DNA from: Tieghemostelium lacteum
Taxonomy: Eukaryota; Evosea; Eumycetozoa; Dictyosteliales; Raperosteliaceae
Direction: 5' to 3'
DNA length: 64,000 bases
Assembly: GCA_001606155.1 (NCBI GenBank)
Contig: LODT01000037.1
Span: 1,302,001 to 1,366,000, forward strand
Both the position numbers and the translations under genes were made by a program. Shown in pieces: positions 24,089-34,715 of this stretch; the stretch's first letter is position 1, and each line of letters opens with the position of its first letter. The notes beneath the pieces are model-generated. The model saw nothing but the letters and a program-made list of their open reading frames with translations, searched no databases and was not told where the DNA came from.

Positions 24089-24514
24089 TTATTTTTCAGT
24101 CTGATTAAAAGTCTCTAAAATGTGATTTGAAATATTTTTAAGATCGTTTAGTCCATTAAGTAATGCTTCTTGTGATGTAATATTTGATTTTGTTTGTATA
24201 CGTAGATTCATTCTGTTATCTGAAGGATGTGGTATAGAATAACCTGAGAAATCAACTTGTGGGTTTTTCATCAATATATAATGTAGTGAATTACCAATAG
24301 TATGATCCTCATCTGTAAATACAAAAGTTGCACAATCTGGTCTATCTGATATCTAATTATACATAAAATATTCATATTAACAATCTACAATCCCACATTT
24401 ATATCCCTCTATTTAACTTATATGAATACCTACAATTTCTACTTTATTTACATTGAATGATGGTGGAATGAATGAATTACAGGCATCTGATGAATTGGGA
24501 TATGAGGATGTCAT
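24089..24514 (-). CDS. RPAC2/AC19, shared subunit of RNA polymerases I and III
   Basis: Two exons, 24514-24434 and 24352-24089 (intron 81 bp, donor GTAGGT, acceptor ATTAG), give 114 residues. After a ~27-residue leader, the product carries the hallmark RPC19/POLR1D core 'FVFTDEDHTIGNSLHYILMK' followed by 'NPQVDFSGYSIPHPS' and 'NLRIQT', then a C-terminal helix ending 'LNDLKNISNHIL'. This subunit pairs with AC40 in an alpha-like dimer that nucleates assembly of polymerases I and III in the nucleus. Its length fits the family. It is divergently transcribed from the SNAPC1 homologue across a 131-bp gap. Confidence 0.92.
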
Positions 24515-24645
24515 TTTTTAAATAAATAGGTTTGTGTGATTGACTTTGAAATAGTGTTCGTTTTTTTTTTAATTTTTTCAAATTTAGACGAATTTTATTT
24601 AAATTAATTTTTTTCAAACAATCAAGTGTTACTAATGTTTATTAC

Positions 24646-26400
24646 ATGAGAGGCATGCCTGGAAAACGTGTATCTACTCGTAAAAATAACAAATCAAGCA
24701 CAAATACAGAAATTACAACACCTACAACACCTAATACACCCCCACTTCAACCATCCCAACCAAAAAGTAAAAAGAATAATATCACAAATGAAGATATCGA
24801 TAAGTTAGTATCTACCCAACCAGCTATTGGAGATGTAATCAATAATATAATGCCAACGTTTATTCAGAGTATAAGTAAAGGTGCACCATTAAATAGAACA
24901 GTTTCATCACCAATTCAATCAGCATCTTCACCAAACTCCATAGTATCTGAAAGATCTATACCACCTCCTCTTCCAGTACTTTCTTTATATTCACCACCTT
25001 TATCTTCACCAACACTCTCATCGGTTTCTGGAATTGATACCAACAATACCACTATTTCTAATAATAACAATAATAATAGTATAGCAAATCCGTTAGCATA
25101 TATACCGACTATACATGCCCCTGATATACAAAATTTACTTTCAGATTCAGATTCAGAGGAACTATCTCCACCTCTTACACCTGTATCTCCTGTAGTTAAG
25201 GCATCAGCTAAAAAACCACCAAAATCACCTAGGGTTCCAAAATCACCTAAACCACCTAAACCCCCAAAAGTCTCAAAGAGAAAGGCTTTAGCCGCTAATA
25301 GACAGTTACTTCAACCATTAGAAGAAGATTCTAATATGATGTCTGCACAGGATTTAGGGTCACAGGTAATATTATCAAATACTAGTGCTAGTAGTACAAG
25401 TACTACTGTGAATGGTATACAACAATTACCACTGTTACCTTTACCTTCTGGTATGACTGAGAGGATAATGTTACAGTCACAATCAGAGAATACACCAACA
25501 ACCAAACCTACAAGTTTGAGACCTAGAAGAAAGAGAAACAAGGATGGAACTTTGGCAGTACCTATAGTAGAGACACCAGACACAAACTATCTACCAATGA
25601 ACCATGATGCTAATGTTTATCTGGAGAGAACAAAGAAAAAGGGTGCTTTGGATATCTATCAAAAAAATCCAGAGATTATATTGAATTTTATAAAAGAGGT
25701 GTTATTTCAGTTTCAACACTCTGGTGATAAAGATGGGGGTGGGGCTAAAACATTTCAAGAATTTAAAAATGTGTGGAAAAGTGTAATGTCATTAACATCG
25801 TTTTTTGATGGACAGTTTATAAATCCTGATTTGATTCATCAAGCTTATTATGGAGTTTTGGGATATTTGATGGAATGGCAACCTATGGTTATGAAATTAG
25901 GTATCATATTCTCATTGTACTTGCTATTCAATTGTCAATTGATTCAACAAAAAGTTCCTATTATTGTCACTGTAAATCTTTGGGATCAGTTAGTTGGATA
26001 TTTTAATGATTTTAAGAAACTCAAGAACTATGATGGGTATCATGCATTTAGAAGTTTGAGAGCCAATGGTGGGTTTCAGTTTAGTGCTACTTTACATCCT
26101 TTATCTCAATTGGCAATCTTTAAAACCAATAGTAAGTTACCTTCGGCTGCTATTATACCTCCTGAATATGTAACTGTTGATACCATTGAAAATGTTATGG
26201 ATCTGGATAGATTGAGCTCAGTTCATTTTAAATATCAAAAATCAAAACAAGGTAACAATAAACAGACACCTACATCTCTCTCTGTTATCAATCCAAATTT
26301 TGCTCAAGAGATGGATACTGCACATCAAGAAGAACAGGACCACAAATATCAAGTACTAATTCAAAATCAACTTCCAGGAATGCCTGAATTCAAACTCTAA
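24646..26400 (+). CDS. SNAPC1 (SNAP43) homologue, snRNA-activating complex subunit
   Basis: Single exon, 584 residues, ATG at 24646. The N-terminal ~300 residues are low-complexity (Ser/Thr/Pro/Asn) with a Lys/Pro repeat near 190-220 (KSPRVPKSPKPPKPPK) and a basic 'RPRRKRNK' patch, plausible nuclear targeting. Residues ~340-490 match the SNAPC1 domain: 'FQEFKNVWKSV', then 'LGIIFSLYLLFNCQL', 'NLWDQLVGYFNDF' and 'HAFRSLRANGGFQFSA', where human SNAPC1 has 'FEDFTELWR', 'GALYLLYGLYNTQL' and 'IFRKLRLDRAFHFTA'. SNAPc binds proximal elements of snRNA-type promoters and serves RNA polymerases II and III. Confidence 0.8.
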   Translation: MRGMPGKRVSTRKNNKSSTNTEITTPTTPNTPPLQPSQPKSKKNNITNEDIDKLVSTQPAIGDVINNIMPTFIQSISKGAPLNRTVSSPIQSASSPNSIVSERSIPPPLPVLSLYSPPLSSPTLSSVSGIDTNNTTISNNNNNNSIANPLAYIPTIHAPDIQNLLSDSDSEELSPPLTPVSPVVKASAKKPPKSPRVPKSPKPPKPPKVSKRKALAANRQLLQPLEEDSNMMSAQDLGSQVILSNTSASSTSTTVNGIQQLPLLPLPSGMTERIMLQSQSENTPTTKPTSLRPRRKRNKDGTLAVPIVETPDTNYLPMNHDANVYLERTKKKGALDIYQKNPEIILNFIKEVLFQFQHSGDKDGGGAKTFQEFKNVWKSVMSLTSFFDGQFINPDLIHQAYYGVLGYLMEWQPMVMKLGIIFSLYLLFNCQLIQQKVPIIVTVNLWDQLVGYFNDFKKLKNYDGYHAFRSLRANGGFQFSATLHPLSQLAIFKTNSKLPSAAIIPPEYVTVDTIENVMDLDRLSSVHFKYQKSKQGNNKQTPTSLSVINPNFAQEMDTAHQEEQDHKYQVLIQNQLPGMPEFKL

Positions 26401-26672
26401 ACAAAATTGTAAATATAAAAGTAAAACTATTTTCTTTGAATTCATTTGAAATTTAAATATTTATATTGGCTTTGATAATCAAAGTTTGATTAGATATAAT
26501 TGCCAGAATAGACACAATATTGAATTAGATTATACCACAGTGGTGCATTAGCAACTAAAATAATTCAATATCCATATATATCTTTTCAACAATAAATAAA
26601 ACAAAGAATTATTTAAATTTAAAATGTATTTATATTTATTTAAATATTACACCACACCTATTGGGTTGTTCC

Positions 26673-28259
26673 TCATACTCTTCTAATGTTATTAGTTCTT
26701 ACAACACCAGCATAAAAAGGAGAATGACCATCTGGACTAAACCAAGCAACCATACCATCTGGAGCATCATAAAGTCTTAGAACTCTTTCTCCGCTGTACA
26801 GTCTGTGGAATCTTCTATGACTTCTTTCCAATAATTGGTCATTTATAACCTCGAATTCATCCAAACTGTCATTATCCAATAGTTCCAAATAATCATCATA
26901 TTCTTCACTAGACAGTTCAATTTCTTGTGTAGGATCAATACCACCTCTATTATTTACTTGTTGTGGAGGTGGAGGTGGAGGTGTAGGTGATTGAGGAGGT
27001 GGAGGTGATTGTGGAGGTGGTGATTGTGGGGGTGGAGGTGGAGGTGGAAGTGGTGATTGTGGGGGTGGTGATTGTGGGGGTGGAGGTGGTGGTGATTGTG
27101 GAGGTGGAGGTTGAGCAGCAACCATTGGAACATCAATATCAGTACCAGATCTCAGTTGGAGAATCAATCTAGATATTTCCTCTTGAGATTTTCTCAGCTG
27201 AACTTTGAGGCAATTGTTTTCATCAGCAGAATTTTTGATCATCTTCTCCATATTGGCAATAATACCAGTAGCCTCGGACTTTATTGCATCAATTTGGTTT
27301 TGCTTCTCAATGGCGAAGTTCATCATCTTATTGCACTCAGTCTCTTTAATGGCAAACTCCCTATTAAAGACGATCTGATTTGCGATGATACCCTCTTGAG
27401 CCATCTTACTAGCAGCCAACTTGACATTTTCAAGAGATCTAGTATAGAAACTGTTGTTTGATTCAGCTGTAAAAAAAGAATAAGATAAATAAAAAAAATA
27501 TAGAAAAGAAAGAAATTAGTATTAATGTTTTAAATAAAAAATTAATAACATACCTTCACTAATCAACTTGATGATTTTGGTGTCCTTCTGACTGATTTGA
27601 GATTTTAGAGAACTGACTTCTCTCTCCATTTCTTCAGTCTTGATAGCTAAGGACATTTTTGCATCCTGGTACTTTTCTTCCAAATGTTTGATGGTAGACA
27701 TCTTACCATTATCAGAATCCAGAGCTCTTCTTTGGGCAATGTTGTTCATATCAAACTCCAGCTTCATCTTTTGTTGACGGGTGGCTAACAAATCCTTCTC
27801 CAGGGAAGCAATTTTATCAGATAGGAAGGAACCCAACATCTCCTTTTCTTTCTGACTCTGGGCTACCAAATTTCTTTGATGGTTGACATCACCAACCAAA
27901 ATATTAGCATTGAGCTTACTATTGAACTTCAGCTCTTCATAACGGGCATTGACTTTTGATAACTCTATATCTTTTCTGTAAATTACCTGTTCCAAACTGG
28001 TAATCTTTTCCAATACTTGTTTTTCTACCCAACATCTCTTATTTTTAATATTTATCCAATATTTTTTGTTTTCTGATAAATAATTTTCTTTTGTATTCTG
28101 TGCTCCATAAAAATACATAAATGGATAGCTGAAATATGCACATATAAACAATAAATGATCTAATAATTTGCTATTACTGCAATGTGTAAATAAACAAAAT
28201 ATTGTTGTAAATAAAATTATTGAGATTGTAATATTAAGAATGTATTGAGATAGAGGCAT
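26673..28259 (-). CDS. Membrane-anchored coiled-coil protein with polyproline segment
   Basis: Two exons, 28259-27554 and 27466-26673, with an 85-bp intron (GTATGT...TTACAG), give about 500 residues. The N-terminus has two hydrophobic stretches (about residues 7-27 and 33-50), then a long coiled coil (~80-330), a Pro-rich run made of PPP(Q/P)SPPP units (about 350-400), an acidic stretch, and a C-terminal ~45-residue piece containing 'LRLYDAPDGMVAWF'. I do not recognise the family. The layout (membrane anchor, rod, SH3/profilin-type Pro motif) suggests a scaffold, which is inference. Confidence 0.7.
26957..27115 (-). repeat. Short-unit repeat encoding Pro/Gln/Ser
   Basis: Plus-strand GGTGGAGGTGGTGATTGTG-type units repeat about 8 times with small changes and no frame break. 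They encode the polyproline part of the coiled-coil gene. The strict purine-rich plus strand makes it a likely slippage site. Confidence 0.85.
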
Positions 28260-28807
28260 TATTGTTATTGAATGAATAGAAATAATAAATAAAATAAATA
28301 TAATAAAAAATAATTTTTATTATTTCTATAAACCATCCTATTCCCAAAAAAATTTTGAACTTTATTATTTAAAAGAAACATTTTTAGGACTTTATTAAGG
28401 TTAATTATCTTTTGGTCTTACAAAGGTTTTCTATTATTTTTATTTAGCTGAATTTCATAATATTAAGGTTTTGGAAAAAAATGGTTTATTATATTTATAA
28501 TAATAACATTATCGAATGTTCTAATAATTGAGATTCTCTTGGTATTAAGAAAGCATTTAGTAATTAAAATGATAATTGTTTAAATGATATTGAATTTTGT
28601 ATTTTATAGGAAAGTTAAGAGAAATTCTATTTGTACTTGACTATTTTCAAATATATCTTACTAATTAAAATATTTATAATTTAATTTAAAGTATATTAAT
28701 TATTTTTAAATTGGAGGAAAAAATTGTATTAAAATTAATATGTATATCTTTTCAAACACTATTTATTTTTTTTTTTTACAAAACCAACTTCACAAATATT
28801 TGTGATA
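28260..28807. other. Intergenic, AT-rich, divergent promoters
   Basis: About 550 bp between divergent genes. It is well over 75% A+T, with T-runs (28770-28778) close to the downstream start. No coding potential, tRNA or repeat is visible. It presumably holds the promoters of both genes. Confidence 0.5.
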
Positions 28808-31078
28808 ATGCTTAGTATTGAAAAAACATTTTATAATGTTTTTAGAAATAAATTCCTGTTTAATTTGATATTTAAATATGTGAAGATATGGAATAGACAG
28901 AATAGAACCACAAGAGAGAAAAACTACTTTGAAGTTACCGTAGGGGATTGTATACACTGGAAGAGACAAGATCTACTTGATGAGAAATTGGAATTACATC
29001 AGAGAATATATCAAAAAACAAATGATTTAAACTATTATTTGGATTTTACTTGTGATGATGTTATGAAATTTCTCAGTTCCCAACCTGATTTTGATAGATT
29101 CATTAGATATTATAGTATATTTAAACTTCAATTTGATATGACATTCATTCAGTTCTATACTAGTAAGGAGTATACTATATCTCATATCAATACTTATAAA
29201 TTGGATAAACAGATTGTCAATATCATTCTAGAGGTAATTGAAATTGATAATGAAAAGAAAGAGTTACCACCTCCAGTCATTATGTGTAATGGTGATATAT
29301 TAGAGTTCTATCATAAAAGATTAGGTCTAGAAGGATTGTATAGAGTATATGGAAATGATAAAACTAAAATATATGGGAATTTAAGGACTGCAATTCAATT
29401 GGGCTTCCAATCCTATCCTGTGGCATACAGTTTATTTCACAGTGTTATTACAGAACAGAATATTAGATCCCTCTGTGAAGATGCTTTCAATCATTCTAAT
29501 GTTGAAATGTTTAAATATATTGTAAAGAAACATTCAATTACTGGTAAAATGATACTACAAGCAACCTATATGACTAGTAAGCATATTGAGATGTTACAAT
29601 ATCTACCTGAGAAAACACCAATAGAGCTACATCCATTTGTAAACGTAGAATGGAATCTAGAGCATTTAGAATGGGTTAATAGTGTTTACCCAACCGTTTT
29701 AAAAGAGAAGATTCACACCTTCTCTTTTCCATCTGGTGAGAATAAACAAACTCTGACTATACCAATGATCTCTAATCTCTTGGCATTTCTTCAGAAACAG
29801 ATGATACCTGAATGTAAAGATAAAATTAGTTGGGATATAGTATTTAAAATAGCTCTGGAAAGTAATGATCTACCAATGATAAAGTATATGGAAACACTGG
29901 ATATATCTTCTAAATATAAGTTTAATATTGTTGATGCACCCTATGAGATACTTGAATACCTTCTACCTCAAGAAAGCACCAAAAGAAACAGTAACTTTGG
30001 TGTGTTCTATAATCCTGTATATACCAAGACCCATTTCTTTTTTGGTGGCGCCCAGCTAACTAAAGGCTACCATAATGATACTAGAATACTAGAACTGTTT
30101 AGAAAATACCCTGAATATCAACTATCAAACAGGAGTGCAACCTCTGCTATTAAACTAGGGTATATTGATATCGTTGATTATATCTATCAACATTTTCCAT
30201 CATTATTTGGTCTCTACTATTTCAATGATGCGGTGGTGAATTGTGATTTATCTATGGTTAGATATCTGGCACCCAAAATTAATGACCCAAAATTTATAGT
30301 ATCAATATCACTATATGATGTAATTAATAATAATAGTGTGGAAATTGCAAAGTTACTTGTAAAATATTTTTACAAGGATAAACTTCACCTTGGTCTAGCA
30401 AAGAATTGCAATGTAACTAAACATTCTTTTTCTAAAATAACAGAAGAGATGTTACAGTACACTAAATACAGTGACATTTCAATGGCAACCAAAGGGAATG
30501 TGGATAAAAGTATATTTAAAGGATTCATGCCATTTTTTATCGAAAGTGATAATTTTCAAATGGTAGAATACATGTTGAAAAAGGTGAATAGAGATTATGT
30601 GGTAACTTATACTACAGTGAATACATTGCTCTCCAAAGGTAGATATAAGATGTTACTATATCTTATAAAGAATCTCAGTTACCACTCTGCAAATATTATT
30701 TCAACTATCATTGATCTAATGAAAATTGATAACCCAGTTAGAAGATATCTATTATCTTCTACATTGGAAATAGCATCTGTGGAATTCTATTTTGAAATCT
30801 ACCAATCCTTAAATTATAGAAAATATGAGTCTATCGAATACTACTACCAACATGATTTTAAACCACTCTTTCGCGCACTATCACAATTGAATTGTGGTAA
30901 ATTCAGTGATAAATTTGTAAATATCAAACAAAATATACCAGCCCACCTATTAAACTATCTGTCCAAAATGAATGTCCTCAATTACTTTTTCAAAAATAAC
31001 AATGAAAATCAAACACCAATAGAAAACATGTTAACATTTGTTAATATACCTAAAATACCAAAGGTACCCAAAATCTAA
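28808..31078 (+). CDS. Dictyostelid ankyrin-like repeat family protein
   Basis: Single exon. The true start is the ATG at 28808, giving 756 residues. The N-terminus 'MLSIEKTFYNVFRNKFLFN' looks like the F-box-like or short helical opening seen in large dictyostelid families of degenerate ankyrin proteins. The rest is a chain of helical pairs of ~25-35 residues such as 'AFNHSNVEMFKYIVKKHS', 'MIKYMETLDIS' and 'AIKLGYIDIVDYIYQHF', which read as degenerate ankyrin repeats. No catalytic motif or signal peptide is visible. The role is unknown; a protein-binding function is inference from the repeat class. Confidence 0.65.
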   Translation: MLSIEKTFYNVFRNKFLFNLIFKYVKIWNRQNRTTREKNYFEVTVGDCIHWKRQDLLDEKLELHQRIYQKTNDLNYYLDFTCDDVMKFLSSQPDFDRFIRYYSIFKLQFDMTFIQFYTSKEYTISHINTYKLDKQIVNIILEVIEIDNEKKELPPPVIMCNGDILEFYHKRLGLEGLYRVYGNDKTKIYGNLRTAIQLGFQSYPVAYSLFHSVITEQNIRSLCEDAFNHSNVEMFKYIVKKHSITGKMILQATYMTSKHIEMLQYLPEKTPIELHPFVNVEWNLEHLEWVNSVYPTVLKEKIHTFSFPSGENKQTLTIPMISNLLAFLQKQMIPECKDKISWDIVFKIALESNDLPMIKYMETLDISSKYKFNIVDAPYEILEYLLPQESTKRNSNFGVFYNPVYTKTHFFFGGAQLTKGYHNDTRILELFRKYPEYQLSNRSATSAIKLGYIDIVDYIYQHFPSLFGLYYFNDAVVNCDLSMVRYLAPKINDPKFIVSISLYDVINNNSVEIAKLLVKYFYKDKLHLGLAKNCNVTKHSFSKITEEMLQYTKYSDISMATKGNVDKSIFKGFMPFFIESDNFQMVEYMLKKVNRDYVVTYTTVNTLLSKGRYKMLLYLIKNLSYHSANIISTIIDLMKIDNPVRRYLLSSTLEIASVEFYFEIYQSLNYRKYESIEYYYQHDFKPLFRALSQLNCGKFSDKFVNIKQNIPAHLLNYLSKMNVLNYFFKNNNENQTPIENMLTFVNIPKIPKVPKI

Positions 31079-31217
31079 TAATAATTAAATGATATAATTT
31101 AATATTATCTGAAATTATTTTTTTTATTAGAATTATATTACACAAAAGGGCTTGTGTATTTTAAAAATTAAATAAACTAGTTATAAATTAAATTTGTATA
31201 TCTCGAAGATGGATTCT

Positions 31218-33614
31218 TTACAGTGCTTTATGGGGTCTTATAATTAAATTGGCAATTAATAGACCAATGGTAAGACTGATTGCAATCATAAACATTCCAC
31301 TAAAGAACTCTAAACCTCCTGACACGTCACCAGTTGAGGCTTGGAAAAGACCTCTGATTCCCATACTACCAGGCACCAGTAATAAAATACCTGACATTAT
31401 CGGTACTGCCGAGGTAGTATTAAAAATACGTGCATATAAATTACCCAATAAACAGATTCCAAAAGAACCAAAAAATGAACCAACATCATCACCAAAGAAT
31501 TTGTTACCCCAATTACCACAGAGTATACCTAAAGCACTTGCCAATGTAATAACCCAAATCTGACGTGGATGAACTTTCATCTGAACTGCAAAACTTATAG
31601 CTGCTAGAGGAACTGCCAAAAACATTGTCCAACTTGGAAAACTATCTGGAGTTAATTCCTTTTGCATAGGAAGAAAAGTTGCACAAACCTTAGTACCTAA
31701 TGATATACCAAATGTCAACTGAAGCAAACTTGCAAAAACACCCATTAATCTTGCATTTCCTGAAATCAGATTTCTCGTTGAAATCTCAGCGACCGATAAC
31801 GTCAGTGAAAGTCCTGGTGCTAACGCAATAATACCCGCCAACGTTACCGTAAAGACATGTACTGGATAGATATAAGCATTGAAAAAACTGGCAATAATAG
31901 CACCACCAAATGCTGATAAAGCCTCTAAAACTCTACCAATAGTAGGCCATTTTCCAGTTGCCATATATAACAATCCAACATAGAGTCCAAGAATAGAACA
32001 AGCTCCTACCTCAATCCAACCAGATTTGAAAAAGAAAGAAATTGCAAAACTTGATACAATAAAACTTGCAATAGTTAACCAATCATTATATAAAGGTGGA
32101 GCTTTGAGAATATTCCTCAGTCTTATTAAACCTTCTGCACAATCAATTTTACCAAATATAACTAAATCTGCCAACTCTTCTAGAAGCACCAATCTGTTCA
32201 TATTGTAATCCAAACTGTTGATTCTCAAAAAATGGGTGTATGGAGACAAAATAGTGTGTGGTGAACCAAAAGAGAAAAATATACCGGTGGGTGTCGAGAA
32301 AAAGTGACCGTCGATACCAAATGTTGAGCTTATTAGAGTGAGTTCGTACTCAAGTCTGTGAGCTGGTACACCTGACATGAGTAATGCTCTACCGAGTTCC
32401 ATTAGAAATGGGATGACAGTACTTTCCATTTCAGTAGCATCTACAATGTGTATTGGTAACTTTTGTTGAGGACTTAGTATCTGGTAAAGAGTGTTTCTAA
32501 GTTTTTCACTGTGTTCGTAGAGTCCCGATAATCTCTTTCTTTTCTTTTTTGTGGTTACATTGGTGCCAATATCAATGATATGAACATTACCATGTTCATC
32601 TGTAACTGCTGTTTGAATTGGTTCTGGTGATCTTGAAATTATGGTTTGCATTCGAATTTCATCTGGATGTAGACTAGAATGGTCATCATCTGATGAGTAA
32701 TCAGGGTCCTCTATATATGGGTGGCTTAGATGAATTTGATCGGCACCATCATTGTAAGCACCGATAGGATATGGTTTAGCCAATGGTGAATGAGAAGGTG
32801 CAAAGTTTATAGTTGGTGATGAAGCTTTCAATATACTGACACTGTTATTGAAATTAACATGTTTAATATTTGGACTGTTGTTATTATTAGCATCATAAGA
32901 TGATCCTAATGCTTGCTGTTGCTGTTGTTGTTGGTGTTGTAAAAGTGATTGATGCAATAGAGACTGTTGAATATATTGACTAAATGAAACTGGTTGTCGG
33001 AATGATGATGAATTTGAAATATTAATTCTAGGTGAAGGTGTATAACTACTATTATTTATATTTATAGGTGTAGTTGTAGTAGTACCAGATTCGTTCATTT
33101 GATTAGTTGTTCCTGCTGTATTTGGTGTTGTTGGGTTGGAGTTTTCTGAAATGTTTATATTTTGAGCTTGTTGTTGTTGTTGTTGTTGTTGTTGGAGTTG
33201 TGACGATGATAGTCCACCACCTAGGAAAGGTGACATGGTACCATTGGCAACCATCTCTGAGAGCTCAGGAGGAACAATAATTTTATTAGTTACTATATTG
33301 GGTAGTGGTGAGTAGGAAGATGGTGTAATTGCATTGACCATTTGAGATTGTCTAAGAATTGGAATGCCAATAGGTATTGATGGTATAGGTGGAACTCCTA
33401 CCACTGATCTTGGTGTTCCTTGTTGAGTTTGACCATCTCCAACACTGTTACTAATTGGTCGACTAATAGGTATGGAGATTGGTTGTGAAAGCGGACTGTA
33501 TGAAGTACTAGATGAATCCTTTAGAGTTTTTTTATTCTTGGTATATTCATCCTTTTTATTATTTGAAAATATATTAGTAAATGGATCCCTCAAGAAATTC
33601 AAAGATTTTTGCAT
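31218..33614 (-). CDS. ThrE/Prm10-type multipass transporter
   Basis: Single exon; first ATG at 33614, 798 residues. The N-terminal ~380 residues are cytosolic and low-complexity (Ser/Asn/Gln/Pro, two polyQ runs). Residues ~390-640 form a ThrE domain (PF06738): the motif 'ELGRALLMSGVPAHRLEYEL' is diagnostic, followed by 'GIFFSF' and about five hydrophobic spans. Residues ~655-790 form the second half (ThrE_2-like) with about five more. Bacterial ThrE exports threonine, and fungal homologues such as Prm10 are poorly understood. The fused two-domain form is usual in fungi and amoebae. The substrate is unknown. Confidence 0.85.
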   Translation of the reverse strand: MQKSLNFLRDPFTNIFSNNKKDEYTKNKKTLKDSSSTSYSPLSQPISIPISRPISNSVGDGQTQQGTPRSVVGVPPIPSIPIGIPILRQSQMVNAITPSSYSPLPNIVTNKIIVPPELSEMVANGTMSPFLGGGLSSSQLQQQQQQQQQAQNINISENSNPTTPNTAGTTNQMNESGTTTTTPININNSSYTPSPRINISNSSSFRQPVSFSQYIQQSLLHQSLLQHQQQQQQQALGSSYDANNNNSPNIKHVNFNNSVSILKASSPTINFAPSHSPLAKPYPIGAYNDGADQIHLSHPYIEDPDYSSDDDHSSLHPDEIRMQTIISRSPEPIQTAVTDEHGNVHIIDIGTNVTTKKKRKRLSGLYEHSEKLRNTLYQILSPQQKLPIHIVDATEMESTVIPFLMELGRALLMSGVPAHRLEYELTLISSTFGIDGHFFSTPTGIFFSFGSPHTILSPYTHFLRINSLDYNMNRLVLLEELADLVIFGKIDCAEGLIRLRNILKAPPLYNDWLTIASFIVSSFAISFFFKSGWIEVGACSILGLYVGLLYMATGKWPTIGRVLEALSAFGGAIIASFFNAYIYPVHVFTVTLAGIIALAPGLSLTLSVAEISTRNLISGNARLMGVFASLLQLTFGISLGTKVCATFLPMQKELTPDSFPSWTMFLAVPLAAISFAVQMKVHPRQIWVITLASALGILCGNWGNKFFGDDVGSFFGSFGICLLGNLYARIFNTTSAVPIMSGILLLVPGSMGIRGLFQASTGDVSGGLEFFSGMFMIAISLTIGLLIANLIIRPHKAL

Positions 33615-34715
33615 ATTATAATATAACAAGGGTATATAAATAAATAAATAATCTGAGATATAAAATCACTATCACTGACTACTATTATATTAATTAAATT
33701 AAATTGTATACAATTTAATTTAATTTTATAATAATAATAAATTAAATTTGGTGATGAAAAGTAATGACTAAAAAAGGTGAGTGTGGATGGAGAATACAAA
33801 CTATTGGAGTTCTTATTCTGTCCCAAAAATTATACATGTTTTCTGTTAGTAATAGTAGTAGTAGTAGTACTCTGTCTTGTTATATTTGATTGTGAATGAT
33901 TTGAAACTGGGAAAAATTGAATAAATTTGTATAAATGCTAAAGTAATCGATTTACTGTTGATATCTATACGGATAGGTGATATCTAAATGTGGGGTAATG
34001 AAATATAATAAAAGATGTTTCTTGTTTTTTTTTTTAAATTAATTGTTTTGACACTTGACTCTACTTGTTTATAGTAAATGTAAAATACGATTTCTCTTTG
34101 TTCTTTATATATTTCTCATATTTTCTATAAATATGAGATTATTATAATAATGAATTTTTAAATGTTGTTGTGATAAGTGATATATATTATATGGTAAATG
34201 TCAACACCTAATTACCCACAACAAATCAAACACACACACACACTCTACTACTATAAAATAATAAATAATTAAAAATAAATATTTTTAAAAAAAAGTGTTC
34301 GCTAGCGGTGTGTAACTTTACTACAAAAACTCATCGCAAAAATATTTTAAAAAAAAACAAATAACCGACGAAATTTAAGGTCTCTCGCCCAATCTTATCT
34401 TTTACAACAAGTTTTGAAGATAGGGTCAATATCACATCAAATGATGAATCATTATTTTTTTGATTCTTTCATTTTTCAATCAACTTCATAACCCTATCGG
34501 AGTCGGAGATTTATATTTATAAATATTTAAAAATAAAGTTGATTTGAATTGTGGGAAATGGTCCTTGTGGATTTATTGTAATAAAACAGTATCAATGTTT
34601 GTTTTTTATTGTGTGTGAGTGTGTTGTGTTTAATAAATAATTTGATTTGGTTTGTTGTTTAAATTTTCTAGATTTTTCAATGAAAATGATAGAAGATATT
34701 TATAAAAGTATATAA
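33615..34715. other. 1.1-kb intergenic region with low-complexity and a GC-richer patch
   Basis: No gene is visible. It holds an AGT/GTA triplet run (33846-33870), a (CA)n run (about 34229-34242), and a patch at ~34295-34520 that is noticeably richer in G+C than the flanks, including the perfect palindrome CGCTAGCG at 34300-34307. Frequent stops occur in all frames. It is upstream of the ThrE-type gene and could hold its promoter. Confidence 0.5.

Noticed and set aside
8832-27000. Shared 'LYDAP-G' string in the Uma2-like protein and the polyproline protein C-terminus
   Set aside because: The match is limited to a few residues, with unrelated sequence around it. It is likely chance.
27096-27461. 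Plus-strand open frames across the polyproline region
   Set aside because: They are mirror frames of a biased GGN repeat on the strand opposite a well-supported spliced gene.
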